Shown here: positions 45,031 through 54,152 of the stretch, piece after piece
Layout: each line of letters opens with the position of its first letter
How positions within the stretch are numbered: position 1 is the stretch's first letter
Assembly (NCBI RefSeq): GCF_023702675.1
Contig: NZ_CP098478.1
Span: 3,100,001-3,164,000 of the forward strand
Direction of reading: 5' to 3'
Source of the DNA: Acinetobacter sp. C26M
GTDB taxonomy: Bacteria > Pseudomonadota > Gammaproteobacteria > Pseudomonadales > Moraxellaceae
DNA length: 64,000 nucleotides
Position numbers and translations under genes: made by a program
Notes under the pieces: model-generated
Databases searched by the model: none
What the model saw: the letters and a program-made list of their open reading frames with translations, nothing else
Told to the model about the DNA's origin: nothing

Positions 45031-45492
45031 ATGGAATTTGTAGTTGAACCTTGGCACTGGTTTGTATTAGGGATTTTACTGATTCTTTCAGAGTTAATTT
45101 TGCCTGCTTTTGCTGCATTATGGTTTGGCATTGCAGCAGTCATGGTCTGTATTTTACTGTGGCTTTTCCCGATGATGGGCTTTACCACCCAAGTGATTAC
45201 TTGGGGAATTTTATCTATTTTATGCACGATTCTTTGGTTCAAATTTATCAAACCTCTCTCCATTGATAAAACTAAAGCAGGACTTCCTCGTGAAGCAACC
45301 ATTGGTCAAGTAGGTATGGTTATCCAAACTGGACTTGAGCATGGACAAATTGTTGTACGCTTTCCGATGCCTGTTTTAGGTAATGATGAATGGAATTGCC
45401 GTTGTACCGTACCTGTACAAGTCGGTGATCGCGTTCGAGTAGTTGATATTTTGGGTAATGATTTAGTCGTTCAACCGCATAGCACGTCATAA
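45031..45492 (+). CDS. NfeD-family membrane protein
   Basis: A 153-residue protein with two or three hydrophobic helices near the N terminus (residues about 8-75) and a small C-terminal OB-fold domain (VGQVGMVIQTGLEHGQIVVRF to RVVDILGNDLVVQPHS). This is the usual short NfeD layout. It stands 19 bases ahead of an SPFH-domain gene, the standard pairing in bacteria, and the two presumably form a complex in the membrane that maintains lipid or protein organisation. Confidence 0.87.
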   Translation: MEFVVEPWHWFVLGILLILSELILPAFAALWFGIAAVMVCILLWLFPMMGFTTQVITWGILSILCTILWFKFIKPLSIDKTKAGLPREATIGQVGMVIQTGLEHGQIVVRFPMPVLGNDEWNCRCTVPVQVGDRVRVVDILGNDLVVQPHSTS

Positions 45493-45511
45493 ACACAAAA
45501 GAGGGTTTTCA

Positions 45512-46363
45512 ATGTCTGTCGGTACTATTGTTGTTTTAGCTTTTTTAGCTTTTATTGCTATAACTATCTTTAAAGGGGTTCGTATTGTTCCCCAAGGTTA
45601 TAAATGGATTGTTCAACGTTTAGGTAAATATCATACCACGTTGAATCCTGGTCTCAATTTCGTTATCCCCTATGTAGACGAAGTTGCTTATAAAATTACC
45701 ACTAAAGATATTGTTTTAGATATTCCTTCACAAGAAGTAATTACCCGAGACAATGCCGTACTGGTGATGAATGCCGTAGCTTATATCAACCTGACAACAC
45801 CAGAAAAAGCGGTGTACGGGATTGAAAACTATACTTGGGCAATTCAAAACCTTGTTCAAACTTCACTCCGTTCAATCGTTGGTGAAATGGACTTGGATGA
45901 TGCACTTTCTTCACGTGATCATATCAAAGCGAAGTTAAAAGCAGCCATTTCTGATGATATTTCAGATTGGGGGATTACCCTTAAAACGGTTGAAATCCAA
46001 GATATTCAGCCATCTCATACCATGCAAGCTGCGATGGAAGCTCAAGCTGCTGCTGAACGTCAACGTCGTGCGACTGTGACTAAAGCAGATGGTGAAAAAC
46101 AAGCTGCAATTTTAGAAGCAGATGGTCGTTTGGAAGCTTCGCGTCGTGATGCAGAAGCGCAGGTTGTTCTTGCAGAATCGTCACAACGTGCGATTGAAAT
46201 GGTCACCACAGCTGTAGGTGATAAAGAAATCCCTGTTGCTTACTTACTCGGTGAGCAATATGTGAAAGCGATGCAAGATCTTTCTAAATCAAGCAATGCA
46301 AAAACTGTGGTACTTCCAGCCGATGTACTCAATGCCATTCGTGGAATTATGGGCAAACACTAA
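45512..46363 (+). CDS. SPFH-domain (stomatin/QmcA-like) membrane protein
   Basis: A 283-residue protein with one N-terminal transmembrane helix, the SPFH domain (residues about 20-190: VPQGYKWIVQRLGKYHTTLNPGLN, DIVLDIPSQEVITRDNAVL) and a C-terminal coiled coil rich in Glu, Ala and Arg. It is cotranscribed with the NfeD gene. Family knowledge: such proteins assemble into large oligomeric cages at the membrane and modulate proteases and lipid microdomains. Confidence 0.9.
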   Translation: MSVGTIVVLAFLAFIAITIFKGVRIVPQGYKWIVQRLGKYHTTLNPGLNFVIPYVDEVAYKITTKDIVLDIPSQEVITRDNAVLVMNAVAYINLTTPEKAVYGIENYTWAIQNLVQTSLRSIVGEMDLDDALSSRDHIKAKLKAAISDDISDWGITLKTVEIQDIQPSHTMQAAMEAQAAAERQRRATVTKADGEKQAAILEADGRLEASRRDAEAQVVLAESSQRAIEMVTTAVGDKEIPVAYLLGEQYVKAMQDLSKSSNAKTVVLPADVLNAIRGIMGKH

Positions 46364-46380
46364 GTCCTGTTTCCAATAAA

Positions 46381-46412
46381 AATAAAGCAGCGTTATCGCT
46401 GCTTTATTTTTT
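46381..46412. terminator. Bidirectional intrinsic terminator
   Basis: Perfect 12-bp stem, AATAAAGCAGCG/CGCTGCTTTATT, with a four-base loop and T-runs on both strands. It separates the SPFH gene from the convergent YjbR gene and overlaps the latter's stop codon. Confidence 0.92.
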
Positions 46413-46779
46413 ATACACTCTGAATCCTTTTTCGATCTTTAAGTGGAAGTTTTCCCACCACCAAATCATAAGAATCCTTAATCAGGTCTTGCAGTAAATC
46501 AGCTGTAATTTCATGACCACTAGCAATTGATATCCAATGTTTCTTATTCATATGGTAGCCTGCCGAAATTGAAGGATACAGCTCCTGATATTCCAAACTT
46601 TTCTCAGGCTTGCATTTAATCGTCACCAGCAGCTTACCAGAATAAGCACCAATCAACATAAATACCTTATCAAAGACCTTAAAGACCTCACAATCTGGAC
46701 CAAAAGGTTGTGACTGGATGGAAAAAGCCAGCTGTTGTCCATATTCAAGCGCACATTGTTCTAATTTATCGTCGTTCAT
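46411..46779 (-). CDS. MmcQ/YjbR-family protein
   Basis: A 122-residue small protein of the YjbR/MmcQ (CyaY-like fold) family: GPDCEVFKVFDKVFMLIG, VTIKCKPE, HMNKKHWISIASG and the closing SYDLVVGKL. The family is sometimes called DNA-binding; its role is unsettled. The stop codon lies inside the bidirectional terminator. Starts at ATG 46779. Confidence 0.87.
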   Translation of the reverse strand: MNDDKLEQCALEYGQQLAFSIQSQPFGPDCEVFKVFDKVFMLIGAYSGKLLVTIKCKPEKSLEYQELYPSISAGYHMNKKHWISIASGHEITADLLQDLIKDSYDLVVGKLPLKDRKRIQSV

Positions 46780-46834
46780 TAAAATATATCCTATTGTTAT
46801 TAAAAATGAATTTAATATTTCACGCTGTCTTTTT

Positions 46835-47143
46835 TCATTTTAGTTGATCATAAAATACTTCGAACTCTACTTCACCACCCTTTGCGGATATTCCCCAAGG
46901 TTGTTCTGTCGTTATAATGCAACGTTCCCGCTCATCTTGTTCACCCCATAAACGAATCATCTCACACGCAATCTTTCCATGTTGTGGATAGCTACTCGTT
47001 TCATGCAAATTTTGATCGGTAAAAATAGGGATTTTATCTATAAAAAACCATTTTCGATTCGACGTATCAATTAATAGACATTCAACCCACCCTGGAAAAT
47101 ATGAATCTACGAACCGAACGATTTGGACATTTACCATGTACAT
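46835..47143 (-). CDS. Small hypothetical protein
   Basis: About 102 residues, acidic to neutral, soluble, with an aromatic-rich N-terminal half (FVDSYFPGWVECLLID) and IITTEQPWGI near the C terminus. I do not recognise it. The frame is open to a GTG at 47155; the ATG at 47143 has AGGTG nine bases upstream and is preferred. It stands alone, possibly with the YjbR gene 55 bases downstream. I would not rule out a small immunity-type protein, but nothing shows it. Confidence 0.55.
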   Translation of the reverse strand: MYMVNVQIVRFVDSYFPGWVECLLIDTSNRKWFFIDKIPIFTDQNLHETSSYPQHGKIACEMIRLWGEQDERERCIITTEQPWGISAKGGEVEFEVFYDQLK

Positions 47144-47234
47144 AACATATGTCACCTAGATTAAATTTCGATAATTAAGCCTATCTCATTGCTCTAAATG
47201 ATTAATCAAGAATACATATTTTAAGAAATGAATA

Positions 47235-48152
47235 TCAACTTTTCCGTGCCAGTAAAAACTGTGAAATCTCGACCAGCTCTTTGGCATCATCACCAAAATA
47301 AGCCAAGGCTTCAAAGGCTTGATCATGTAAAGTTTGTGCATAGGCCTGTGCTTGCGCTAAACCCATCAACGATGGATAAGTTGATTTCTGAACTTGCTCA
47401 TCTTTACCCGCAGTCTTGCCTAAAGTCTCAGTGCTTGCCGTCACATCTAAAATGTCATCTTGTACTTGGAATGCCAAACCAATCGTTTGTCCAAATTGGC
47501 GTAATTTTGGAATTGCTTGATCAGTCCCATTAAAAATGGTCACCGCGCCCATCATAATTGCCGCTTGAATCAAAGCACCTGTTTTATTGCGGTGAATGTT
47601 TTCCAATTCAGCTTGATCAACTTGCTTCCCTTCCCCTTCAGCCTGTAGATCCAATACCTGACCACAAACCATTCTTGAACTTGCTGTTGCTAAAATTTGT
47701 ACTTGTTTTAAGACAATGGCTGCTTCAGTACCTTGACCCTGCTCATCAAACAAACGGCTGCCCAATATTTCAAAAGCCATCGACTGCAAAATATCACCAG
47801 CCAATAACGCAGTATCTTCACCAAATGCGACATGGCAAGTTGGTTGTCCACGACGTAGTAAATCGTTGTCCATGCATGGTAAATCATCATGTGCCAACGA
47901 ATAACAGTGAATCAATTCAACTGCAACTGCGGCACGGCGAGCTGCTGCAAAATTGTGATTTGGCTGTAATGACGCTGCTGCATAACAGAGTGCAGGACGA
48001 ACCCGTTTACCACCTAACATCACGGTATGATGAACGGCTGCTTTTAAAGGTTCTGGAATTGAAAATGCAGCCAATGCTGTCAATAAATCTTGTTGAATAC
48101 GTTGTTGAGCTTGTTTTAGAACATCCGCATTAACTTGAGAGATAGATGACAC
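47235..48152 (-). CDS. ispA: Farnesyl diphosphate synthase / polyprenyl synthase
   Basis: A 305-residue class I prenyltransferase. The first Asp-rich motif is DDLPCMDND (FARM) and the second DDILD (SARM), each followed by the usual Arg/Lys residues. The signature GGKRVRPALCYAA is near the N terminus. It condenses isopentenyl and dimethylallyl diphosphates to farnesyl diphosphate, feeding quinone and undecaprenyl synthesis. It begins with GTG 48152, which has GAGG eight bases upstream. Confidence 0.92.
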   Translation of the reverse strand: MSSISQVNADVLKQAQQRIQQDLLTALAAFSIPEPLKAAVHHTVMLGGKRVRPALCYAAASLQPNHNFAAARRAAVAVELIHCYSLAHDDLPCMDNDLLRRGQPTCHVAFGEDTALLAGDILQSMAFEILGSRLFDEQGQGTEAAIVLKQVQILATASSRMVCGQVLDLQAEGEGKQVDQAELENIHRNKTGALIQAAIMMGAVTIFNGTDQAIPKLRQFGQTIGLAFQVQDDILDVTASTETLGKTAGKDEQVQKSTYPSLMGLAQAQAYAQTLHDQAFEALAYFGDDAKELVEISQFLLARKS

Positions 48153-48319
48153 AGTTGTTGCCTCAGGAAATCTGAATGGAAGAGTAAAATGACAAGACTT
48201 GTCAGAATGGCAACATCATAACATTATTTATCTCATGAAATTGTGTTTGTATTTTTAATAGATTTAAAATAATAAAGCCTTCAAATGAAGGCCTTACCAA
48301 TAAAATTCAAACCGATAAA

Positions 48320-49507
48320 TTAGAAGCTATCTCCTGGCACACGAACCCAGCCTTCCATCAGCACACGTGCGCTACGACTCATAATGGCCTTTTTCACAGA
48401 CCATTTACCATCAATCAATTCTGCTTGAGCACCCACACGTAAAGTCCCAGATGGATGACCGAAACGAACGGCTTCACGCTCACCTCCACCAGCTGCCAAA
48501 TTCACCAAGGTACCCGGAATAGCTGCGGCTGTACCAATTGCCACTGCTGCTGTTCCCATCATGGCATGGTGTAATTTACCCATCGACAAAGCGCGAACCA
48601 ATAAATCCACATCACTCGTCTCAACGGGTTTACCACTTGATGAGGTATAGTTTTTTGGTTGTGATACAAAAGCAATTTTAGGTGTATGCTGACGTGCAGC
48701 AGCTTCTGAAATATCTTTAATCAAGCCCATGTGTACCGCACCATAAGCACGAATCTTTTCAAAACGTGCTAAAGCTGCTGCATCAGCATTAATTTGATCT
48801 TGTAATTCTGTACCTTGGTAACCAATATCTTCTGCATTGAGGAAAATGGTCGGAATACCTGCATTGATAAATGTCGCTTGGAATGTGCCAATTTCAGGAA
48901 CGGTCAATTGATCGACTACATTTCCTGTAGGGAACATATCCCCCCCTTCTTCACCATCATCAGCCGGGTCTAAAAATTCAATTTGAACTTCAGCGGCTGG
49001 AAAGGTCACACCGTCCAGTTCAAAATCACCTGTTTCCTGAACTTGACCATTGGTCACAGGGACATGGGCAATAATGGTTTTTTGAATATTCTTCTGCCAG
49101 ATCCGTACCGTACAAATGCCATTTTCAGGAATACGCACTGTATCAACCAAACCATTTGAAATTGCAAATGAACCCACCGCTGCAGTTAGGTTGCCACAAT
49201 TCCCACTCCAGTCGACAAATGGCTGATCAATTGATACTTGACCAAATAGATAATCAACATCATGTTCTGGCTCTGAACTTTTTGCCAAAATAACGGTTTT
49301 ACTGGTACTTGACGTTGCCCCACCCATGCCATCAATCTGTTTGCCATAAGGGTCTGGACTACCAATCACACGTAGAAGAAGTTGATCACGCGCTTTGCCC
49401 GCTACTTGTGCCGCTTCAGGTAAATCATCCAGTTTGAAAAATACACCTTTACTTGTGCCTCCACGCATATAGGTTGCTGGGACTTTTATTTGCGGTACTG
49501 AGCTCAT
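48320..49507 (-). CDS. prpF: PrpF-like 2-methylaconitate isomerase
   Basis: A 395-residue PrpF-family protein. The start RGGTSKGVFF and VIGSPDPYGKQIDGMGGATSSTSK are characteristic, as is DWSGNCGNLTAAVG with its conserved Cys. PrpF isomerises 2-methyl-trans-aconitate made by AcnD in the methylcitrate cycle for propionate use. Normally the gene sits in a prp cluster with prpC and acnD; none is visible on either side here, so it is solitary. Two matching inverted repeats lie upstream (49591-49637) and may be its operator. Confidence 0.88.
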   Translation of the reverse strand: MSSVPQIKVPATYMRGGTSKGVFFKLDDLPEAAQVAGKARDQLLLRVIGSPDPYGKQIDGMGGATSSTSKTVILAKSSEPEHDVDYLFGQVSIDQPFVDWSGNCGNLTAAVGSFAISNGLVDTVRIPENGICTVRIWQKNIQKTIIAHVPVTNGQVQETGDFELDGVTFPAAEVQIEFLDPADDGEEGGDMFPTGNVVDQLTVPEIGTFQATFINAGIPTIFLNAEDIGYQGTELQDQINADAAALARFEKIRAYGAVHMGLIKDISEAAARQHTPKIAFVSQPKNYTSSSGKPVETSDVDLLVRALSMGKLHHAMMGTAAVAIGTAAAIPGTLVNLAAGGGEREAVRFGHPSGTLRVGAQAELIDGKWSVKKAIMSRSARVLMEGWVRVPGDSF

Positions 49508-49590
49508 GTCAATGTCTTCCTTTTATCATATTCTTGGTGCAGATAAATTTTGAATCTAAAGGTACTGCACTGCTATTAAAAATACCACAC

Positions 49591-49637
49591 GACCAATGGT
49601 TTTGGGATTGGTCATAATGCGTAAAATCTGCGCATTA
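49591..49637. repeat. Two adjacent inverted repeats of equal geometry upstream of prpF
   Basis: GACCAAT-N9-ATTGGTC (49591-49613) and TAATGCG-N9-CGCATTA (49615-49637) are each perfect, with seven-base arms and nine-base spacers, and lie one base apart. They occupy the 370-base region between divergent prpF and the amino-acid permease, about 85-130 bases upstream of prpF. Repeats of this size suit a dimeric regulator; I do not know which. I see no gene in the rest of the gap. Confidence 0.6.
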
Positions 49638-49879
49638 TAGTGAGTAGATTTCAAGGCTTTCACAATGGCAGAAATAGCAATCCATCCGTCGGGAAAAACT
49701 TGGGGATTTTTTAACTGTATAAAATTACAGCATATTTCATTTTAATATTCATATAAATATAAGATTTTAAATAACTTTTAAAAACAACTTTCCAGTCATA
49801 GCATCGCTGTACTTTTACTAGGCGAAAATCTTTCAATCTATTAGAATAATCCAGTTAATTCCTCGTCGAGCTCAGTCCT

Positions 49880-51238
49880 TTGAACAACGATTCTTCTCAA
49901 CTTCAGCGTGGACTAAAAAACCGCCATATCCAACTCATTGCGATGGGTGGAGCGATTGGTACGGGCTTATTTTTAGGTTCTGCGCAAATTATCCAGTCTG
50001 CTGGGCCATCTATTATTTTGGGGTATGCGATTGGCGGCTTGATTGTTTTTCTAATCATGCGTCATTTAGGTGAAATGATTGTTGAAGAGCCTGTTGCAGG
50101 TTCATTTAGCCATTTTGCTTATAAGTATTGGGGTAAATTTCCAGGCTTTATAACGGGTTGGAACTATTGGGTGCTCTACATCCTTGTTGCAATGACTGAG
50201 CTAACGGCAGTAGGTAAATACATTAATTACTGGTGGCCGCAAATTCCTGCATGGCAATCTGTATTATTTTTCTTTGTCGTGATTACGGCAGTGAACCTGA
50301 CCAATGTTAAGTTCTATGGTGAATCTGAGTTCTGGTTAGCAATCATCAAGGTGACTGCCGTAGTTGCTATGATCTTGTTTGGCTTGTTCTTACTCTTCAC
50401 TGCGGATGCAAACTCAACAGCCTCATTTAGCAACCTTTGGTCACAGGGCGGCTTTTTTCCGCATGGCTTTGATGGCCTGTTTTACATGCTGGCTTTCTTG
50501 ATGTTTGCCTTTGGGGGAATTGAACTGATTGGTATGGCCGCAGCAGAAGCCAAAGACCCAAAGACAACAATTCCGAAAGCGATTAACCAAGTCGTTATTC
50601 GTATTTTAGTATTCTATGTGGGTTCTCTTGCTATTCTCTTGTCACTTGTGCCTTGGAATCAATTGGATCTCGGTGGCTTAGATAAAAGTCCATTCGTGAT
50701 GATTTTCAGCCAAATGGGGATTGGTTGGGCAGCCCACCTACTTAACTTTATTATCCTGACAGCAGCATTGTCGGTGTATAACAGCGGCATGTATGCCAAT
50801 AGTCGAATGGTATTTGGTCTAGCTCAACAAGGTAATGCACCAAAAGTATTTACCAGAACCAATAAACAAGGGGTTCCTGTTCCAGCAGTACTGCTCTCAG
50901 CTTTCCTAATCTTTGGTTGTGTATTACTCAACTACTTTGTGCCTGAAGATGCCCTCGGACATTTGATGTATGTGGTTGTTGGTGCTTTAGTTTTAAACTG
51001 GGCAATGATCAGTTTGACCCATTTGAAATATAGAAGTTATATAAAAAAAGCTCAAATTAAAACCTCTTATCCAGCGTTATGGTCTCCGTTCAGTAACTAT
51101 TTAGTATTAGGTTTTATTGCTGTTGTGCTTTACATCATGTGGCAACAAGGCTTCAAAGAATCTGTACTGATGATTCCGATCTGGATCGTAGGTATGTTTA
51201 TTTTCTATAAGTTTTTAAATCGTAAAACTGAAAATTAA
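49880..51238 (+). CDS. Amino-acid permease (aromatic/AroP-like)
   Basis: A 452-residue APC-superfamily permease with 12 helices. Diagnostic stretches are RHIQLIAMGGAIGTGLFLGS, RHLGEMIVEEPVAGSFSHFA and GIELIGMAAAEAKDPKTTIP, typical of the AroP/PheP/GabP group. The specificity is unclear. The start is TTG 49880, because the next ATG would remove the conserved N terminus; the ribosome site is weak. The gene is divergent from prpF and ends 69 bases before tRNA-Arg. Confidence 0.88.
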   Translation: MNNDSSQLQRGLKNRHIQLIAMGGAIGTGLFLGSAQIIQSAGPSIILGYAIGGLIVFLIMRHLGEMIVEEPVAGSFSHFAYKYWGKFPGFITGWNYWVLYILVAMTELTAVGKYINYWWPQIPAWQSVLFFFVVITAVNLTNVKFYGESEFWLAIIKVTAVVAMILFGLFLLFTADANSTASFSNLWSQGGFFPHGFDGLFYMLAFLMFAFGGIELIGMAAAEAKDPKTTIPKAINQVVIRILVFYVGSLAILLSLVPWNQLDLGGLDKSPFVMIFSQMGIGWAAHLLNFIILTAALSVYNSGMYANSRMVFGLAQQGNAPKVFTRTNKQGVPVPAVLLSAFLIFGCVLLNYFVPEDALGHLMYVVVGALVLNWAMISLTHLKYRSYIKKAQIKTSYPALWSPFSNYLVLGFIAVVLYIMWQQGFKESVLMIPIWIVGMFIFYKFLNRKTEN

Positions 51239-51307
51239 CATTTGATCGGTTTCATTAAAAAGTGATTGCTTCTGCAATCACTTTTTTGTTTATAATCATA
51301 AAATTAT

Positions 51308-51380
51308 GCGCTTATAGCTTAACTGGATAGAGCAGTTGCCTCCTAAGCGACCGACGTGGGTTCGAGTCCCGCTGAGCGCA
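51308..51380 (+). tRNA. tRNA-Arg (CCU anticodon)
   Basis: A 73-nt cloverleaf. Acceptor GCGCTTA pairs with TGAGCGC (one wobble), the D-arm is GCTT/GAGC, the anticodon stem GTTGC/GCGAC holds the loop CTCCTAA with anticodon CCT, and the T-arm is GTGGG/CCCGC around TTCGAGT. The 3' CCA is not encoded; TAA follows the discriminator A. A tRNA-Arg is a common integration site, but no integrase is near. Confidence 0.95.
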
Positions 51381-51419
51381 TAACCCATCTTCATTTTCCT
51401 TATGCAGCGATGGAAGACT

Positions 51420-52832
51420 TTAAATATCCCAGCTCTTTTCAATAGCTGTAATTTGGCTATATACACTTTGATACTCTGCCTGCTTTACGGTGCACCAAAG
51501 ATCAACAAAGGCTTTGCCTAGATATTCAGTTAAACAGGTATTGGCTTTCAATAATTTTAGTGCTTGCATTTGCTCGGTTGGCAATAACACATGCTCACTT
51601 TTAAGTTTTAATTGATGTGCTTGCTTAGGAATATCTAATTGATGCGTTAAACCATGTAAAGTCCCAATCAAAATTGTTGCCAAAGCCAGATAAGGATTAC
51701 AATCGGCTCCCGCAACACGATATTCTAAACGCTGATTTTCTTGATCTGAACATGGGATTCGAATTGCTACATTCCGATTATTCAGTCCCCAATTGGCTTC
51801 CAAAGGAACATGATTACCCAACTTGAAGCGACGGAAAGAATTTAAGTTGGGTGCCAAAATTGCCATTGAATCTGGCATCAAAAACAACAATCCACTCACT
51901 GCTTTTAATAATGCATCAGCTATATTGTCCTGTGATGAGCTAAAAAGATTCCGTTGGTTCTGATCCAAAAGACTCATATGGAAATGCATACCACTACCCG
52001 CTTTATGCATTTCAGGCTTAGCAAGGAAGTTTGCACGCAGATCATGCTTATTCGCAATCTGTTTGATGGTTCTTTTTAGCAACATAATCTGATCACATAA
52101 GGTCAAAAGATCCGTTGTATGTTGCAGATTAATCTCATACTGGCCTGAAGATGATTCGGAAACAATTCCTGTAATTTGAATGCTCTGCTGTTTTGCAACC
52201 GCTTCAATCTCATTCAGAATATTTTGATAATGATCAGAGGTATTTATATCAAAGCATTGTGACATCGTTTGTTCAGTATCATTAGCCTCACGTAAAGGAT
52301 GTAAATAGAACTCAACTTCTGCAGCAATACAGGGGTAGTAGTTTTGCAGCTGTAATTGAGAGAGCATTTTCTTTAAGATATTTCTGGGCTCTAATAGACA
52401 GTCCTGCTGATGATCATCTTTCATACTGAGCAGTAATTGGGCCGTTATTTCAGGTTCAAGCGCATGTGGCTTTAATGTTCCTAAAACAGGCTCACATAAA
52501 CGATCAGGTTCACCAATATATTTACCAAGCCCTGTTTCCTCAATCACTTTACCATCCAGACTCATGGCATAAATCGACAATGGGAAATAACAGCCTTTAC
52601 TCAAATTTTTTAGGCAACCGACATCTATCCGTTTACCGCGTAAATGCCCATTTAAATCACATAAATAAATATCGACGTGTTGGGTCTGTGGGTAATGTTT
52701 TAAATAGGTTTCAACTTCTTCTATAAATCCTTTTTTTTGCGAAACACCGTCAACATCATTTTTCGAGGCTGCGGTATGAATATACTTTTTAAGCGCAGAT
52801 GGATGATTGATCTCAACAAGTACAGCACTCAT
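51420..52832 (-). CDS. Glutamine synthetase-like enzyme (PuuA/gamma-glutamylpolyamine synthetase type)
   Basis: A 470-residue class of glutamine-synthetase fold enzymes. Visible landmarks: the N-terminal beta-grasp (VDIYLCDLNGHLRGKRID), the metal-binding AAEVEFYL, GSGMHFHMSL (ATP and metal sites) and NVAIRIPC near the C terminus with the ADCNPYLALA active-site loop. The lack of the GlnA regulatory tyrosine loop and the extended N terminus fit gamma-glutamylputrescine or related polyamine synthetases. It stands alone beside tRNA-Arg, not in a puu cluster, so the substrate is unknown. Confidence 0.8.
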   Translation of the reverse strand: MSAVLVEINHPSALKKYIHTAASKNDVDGVSQKKGFIEEVETYLKHYPQTQHVDIYLCDLNGHLRGKRIDVGCLKNLSKGCYFPLSIYAMSLDGKVIEETGLGKYIGEPDRLCEPVLGTLKPHALEPEITAQLLLSMKDDHQQDCLLEPRNILKKMLSQLQLQNYYPCIAAEVEFYLHPLREANDTEQTMSQCFDINTSDHYQNILNEIEAVAKQQSIQITGIVSESSSGQYEINLQHTTDLLTLCDQIMLLKRTIKQIANKHDLRANFLAKPEMHKAGSGMHFHMSLLDQNQRNLFSSSQDNIADALLKAVSGLLFLMPDSMAILAPNLNSFRRFKLGNHVPLEANWGLNNRNVAIRIPCSDQENQRLEYRVAGADCNPYLALATILIGTLHGLTHQLDIPKQAHQLKLKSEHVLLPTEQMQALKLLKANTCLTEYLGKAFVDLWCTVKQAEYQSVYSQITAIEKSWDI

Positions 52833-52993
52833 AGCTGAAAGCTCAAGTTATATAGATAGATTCAGCTTAGTTGAGGCTTAGGCAGAAGTAACGTAAACAG
52901 TGCGTAAATTGACTATGCTATTGAATAAATTTTTTATAAAAAGCAGAAAAATAAAAGCCCACAGTGCATGAGCTTTTATTATTTAAAAATAAA

Positions 52994-53980
52994 TTACTGA
53001 ATTTTGCCTTCAATCAACTGTTGATTCAGTAAAGTTTTAGCTTGCGATTGCAACTGTTCAACTTTCACTGTTTTCCCTGCAACCGACTCAGCTTGGTCAT
53101 TAAAATAGCTAAAATGAGACTTTTCATTTTTCTCTGCAAATTTTAAAGCCACAATTTGATTTTGGTTAAACGCATTACTCCAAGCACCTCTGACTGCGCT
53201 CCAATAAGCCGCATTAGTTTTCCAATAATCATAAGCAGGCTTAAAGTCATAACCTTCGATTTTGTTGTATTGATTAACCCCAAGTTCGCGTGCAAGTGCG
53301 GTATTGGTTTTACTATCAAACTTAATATTGTCTTGCTCATGTACCCAACCCGTTGCCGTGAGTGCATGTCGATTAATACCAATAATCACGTCATAGTCAT
53401 TACGTGTGGTATGTTCACGACGAGGCAATGGACGATAAGTTTCATTGGATACCCATTCAACAGCACCATTATCTTTAGTCCATTTACCTAAACCAGCATA
53501 ACGGGGTGAATCATCCACTTGCCAAACAGTTTGTAGCCACTTGCCTTGGGTCTCTGCTTTTTTTAGCTCAATGCTTTTCCAACGATAGTCGCCAATATAG
53601 CTCCACATTTTAGTTGGTTCATATTCCCAGTCTTGTCGCCAGTGTTTTACCACATGCCCACCAGCCACCAAGATATGCTGTAGCGATACTTTATTGGGTG
53701 TGTTCTCTAAAACGATGACCGTTTCATGCCCACTCGATAAATCATCATCTTTGAGTTCATAACCTTGTTTAAGTGAATAAAGCTCTTCAAAACGAAAGTC
53801 GACTTTGTATTCCCCTGCCATTTTTAAAATGGCTTGGCGAGCTTGTTCTTGAGTCAGATCTTCATGTAAAGATTGCTGTTGTAATGCCTCAGCTAATTTT
53901 ATTGGCTGTTGTGCAGCATTTACACTTGTTGTCCCCAGAACAAATGCCATAACCAAAACATAAGACAGCTTAAGTTTCAT
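52994..53980 (-). CDS. Exported DUF6607-like protein of the iron/haem unit
   Basis: A 328-residue exported protein with a signal peptide (MKLKLSYVLVMAFVLGTTSV then NAAQQ). The mature part is rich in aromatic residues and repeats like HVVKHWRQDWEYEPTKMWSY and VQHQ-like strands, suggesting a lipocalin-like beta fold, though that is only an impression. I associate it with the DUF6607 family from memory of the sequence pattern. It is divergent from a TonB-dependent receptor that precedes an HmuY-like lipoprotein, and a Fur-box-like site lies in the 172-base gap. A role in handling the imported ligand in the periplasm is inferred. Confidence 0.7.
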   Translation of the reverse strand: MKLKLSYVLVMAFVLGTTSVNAAQQPIKLAEALQQQSLHEDLTQEQARQAILKMAGEYKVDFRFEELYSLKQGYELKDDDLSSGHETVIVLENTPNKVSLQHILVAGGHVVKHWRQDWEYEPTKMWSYIGDYRWKSIELKKAETQGKWLQTVWQVDDSPRYAGLGKWTKDNGAVEWVSNETYRPLPRREHTTRNDYDVIIGINRHALTATGWVHEQDNIKFDSKTNTALARELGVNQYNKIEGYDFKPAYDYWKTNAAYWSAVRGAWSNAFNQNQIVALKFAEKNEKSHFSYFNDQAESVAGKTVKVEQLQSQAKTLLNQQLIEGKIQ

Positions 53981-54094
53981 AAAAAAATCTCAATTCAACA
54001 CTAAAATACTGATTCAAATAAATAAAACAACTTTTCAAACTCTAGTTGCATGTATCTTTTTGAAATAAACCTGTAAAGCATTGTAAATTATTGT

Positions 54095-54113
54095 GAGAAT
54101 GATTACCATTTAT
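54095..54113. promoter_or_regulatory. Fur-box-like site in the divergent control region
   Basis: GAGAATGATTACCATTTAT matches the 19-bp Fur consensus GATAATGATAATCATTATC at 13 positions. It lies 40 bases before the receptor start and between two divergent genes, so iron repression of both is likely. A direct test is Fur binding or expression under iron limitation. Confidence 0.65.
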
Positions 54114-54152
54114 ATTATGGAATAATTTTCATTGCGACCAAATATTGTGAAT

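Noticed and set aside
47558..48133. 191-codon open frame on the plus strand
   Set aside because: It lies antisense to ispA, which has full family motifs, a ribosome site and a normal length; the antisense frame has low-complexity, unfamiliar sequence.
51308..51380. Genomic island inserted at tRNA-Arg
   Set aside because: No integrase gene and no direct repeat of the tRNA end was found downstream within the window.
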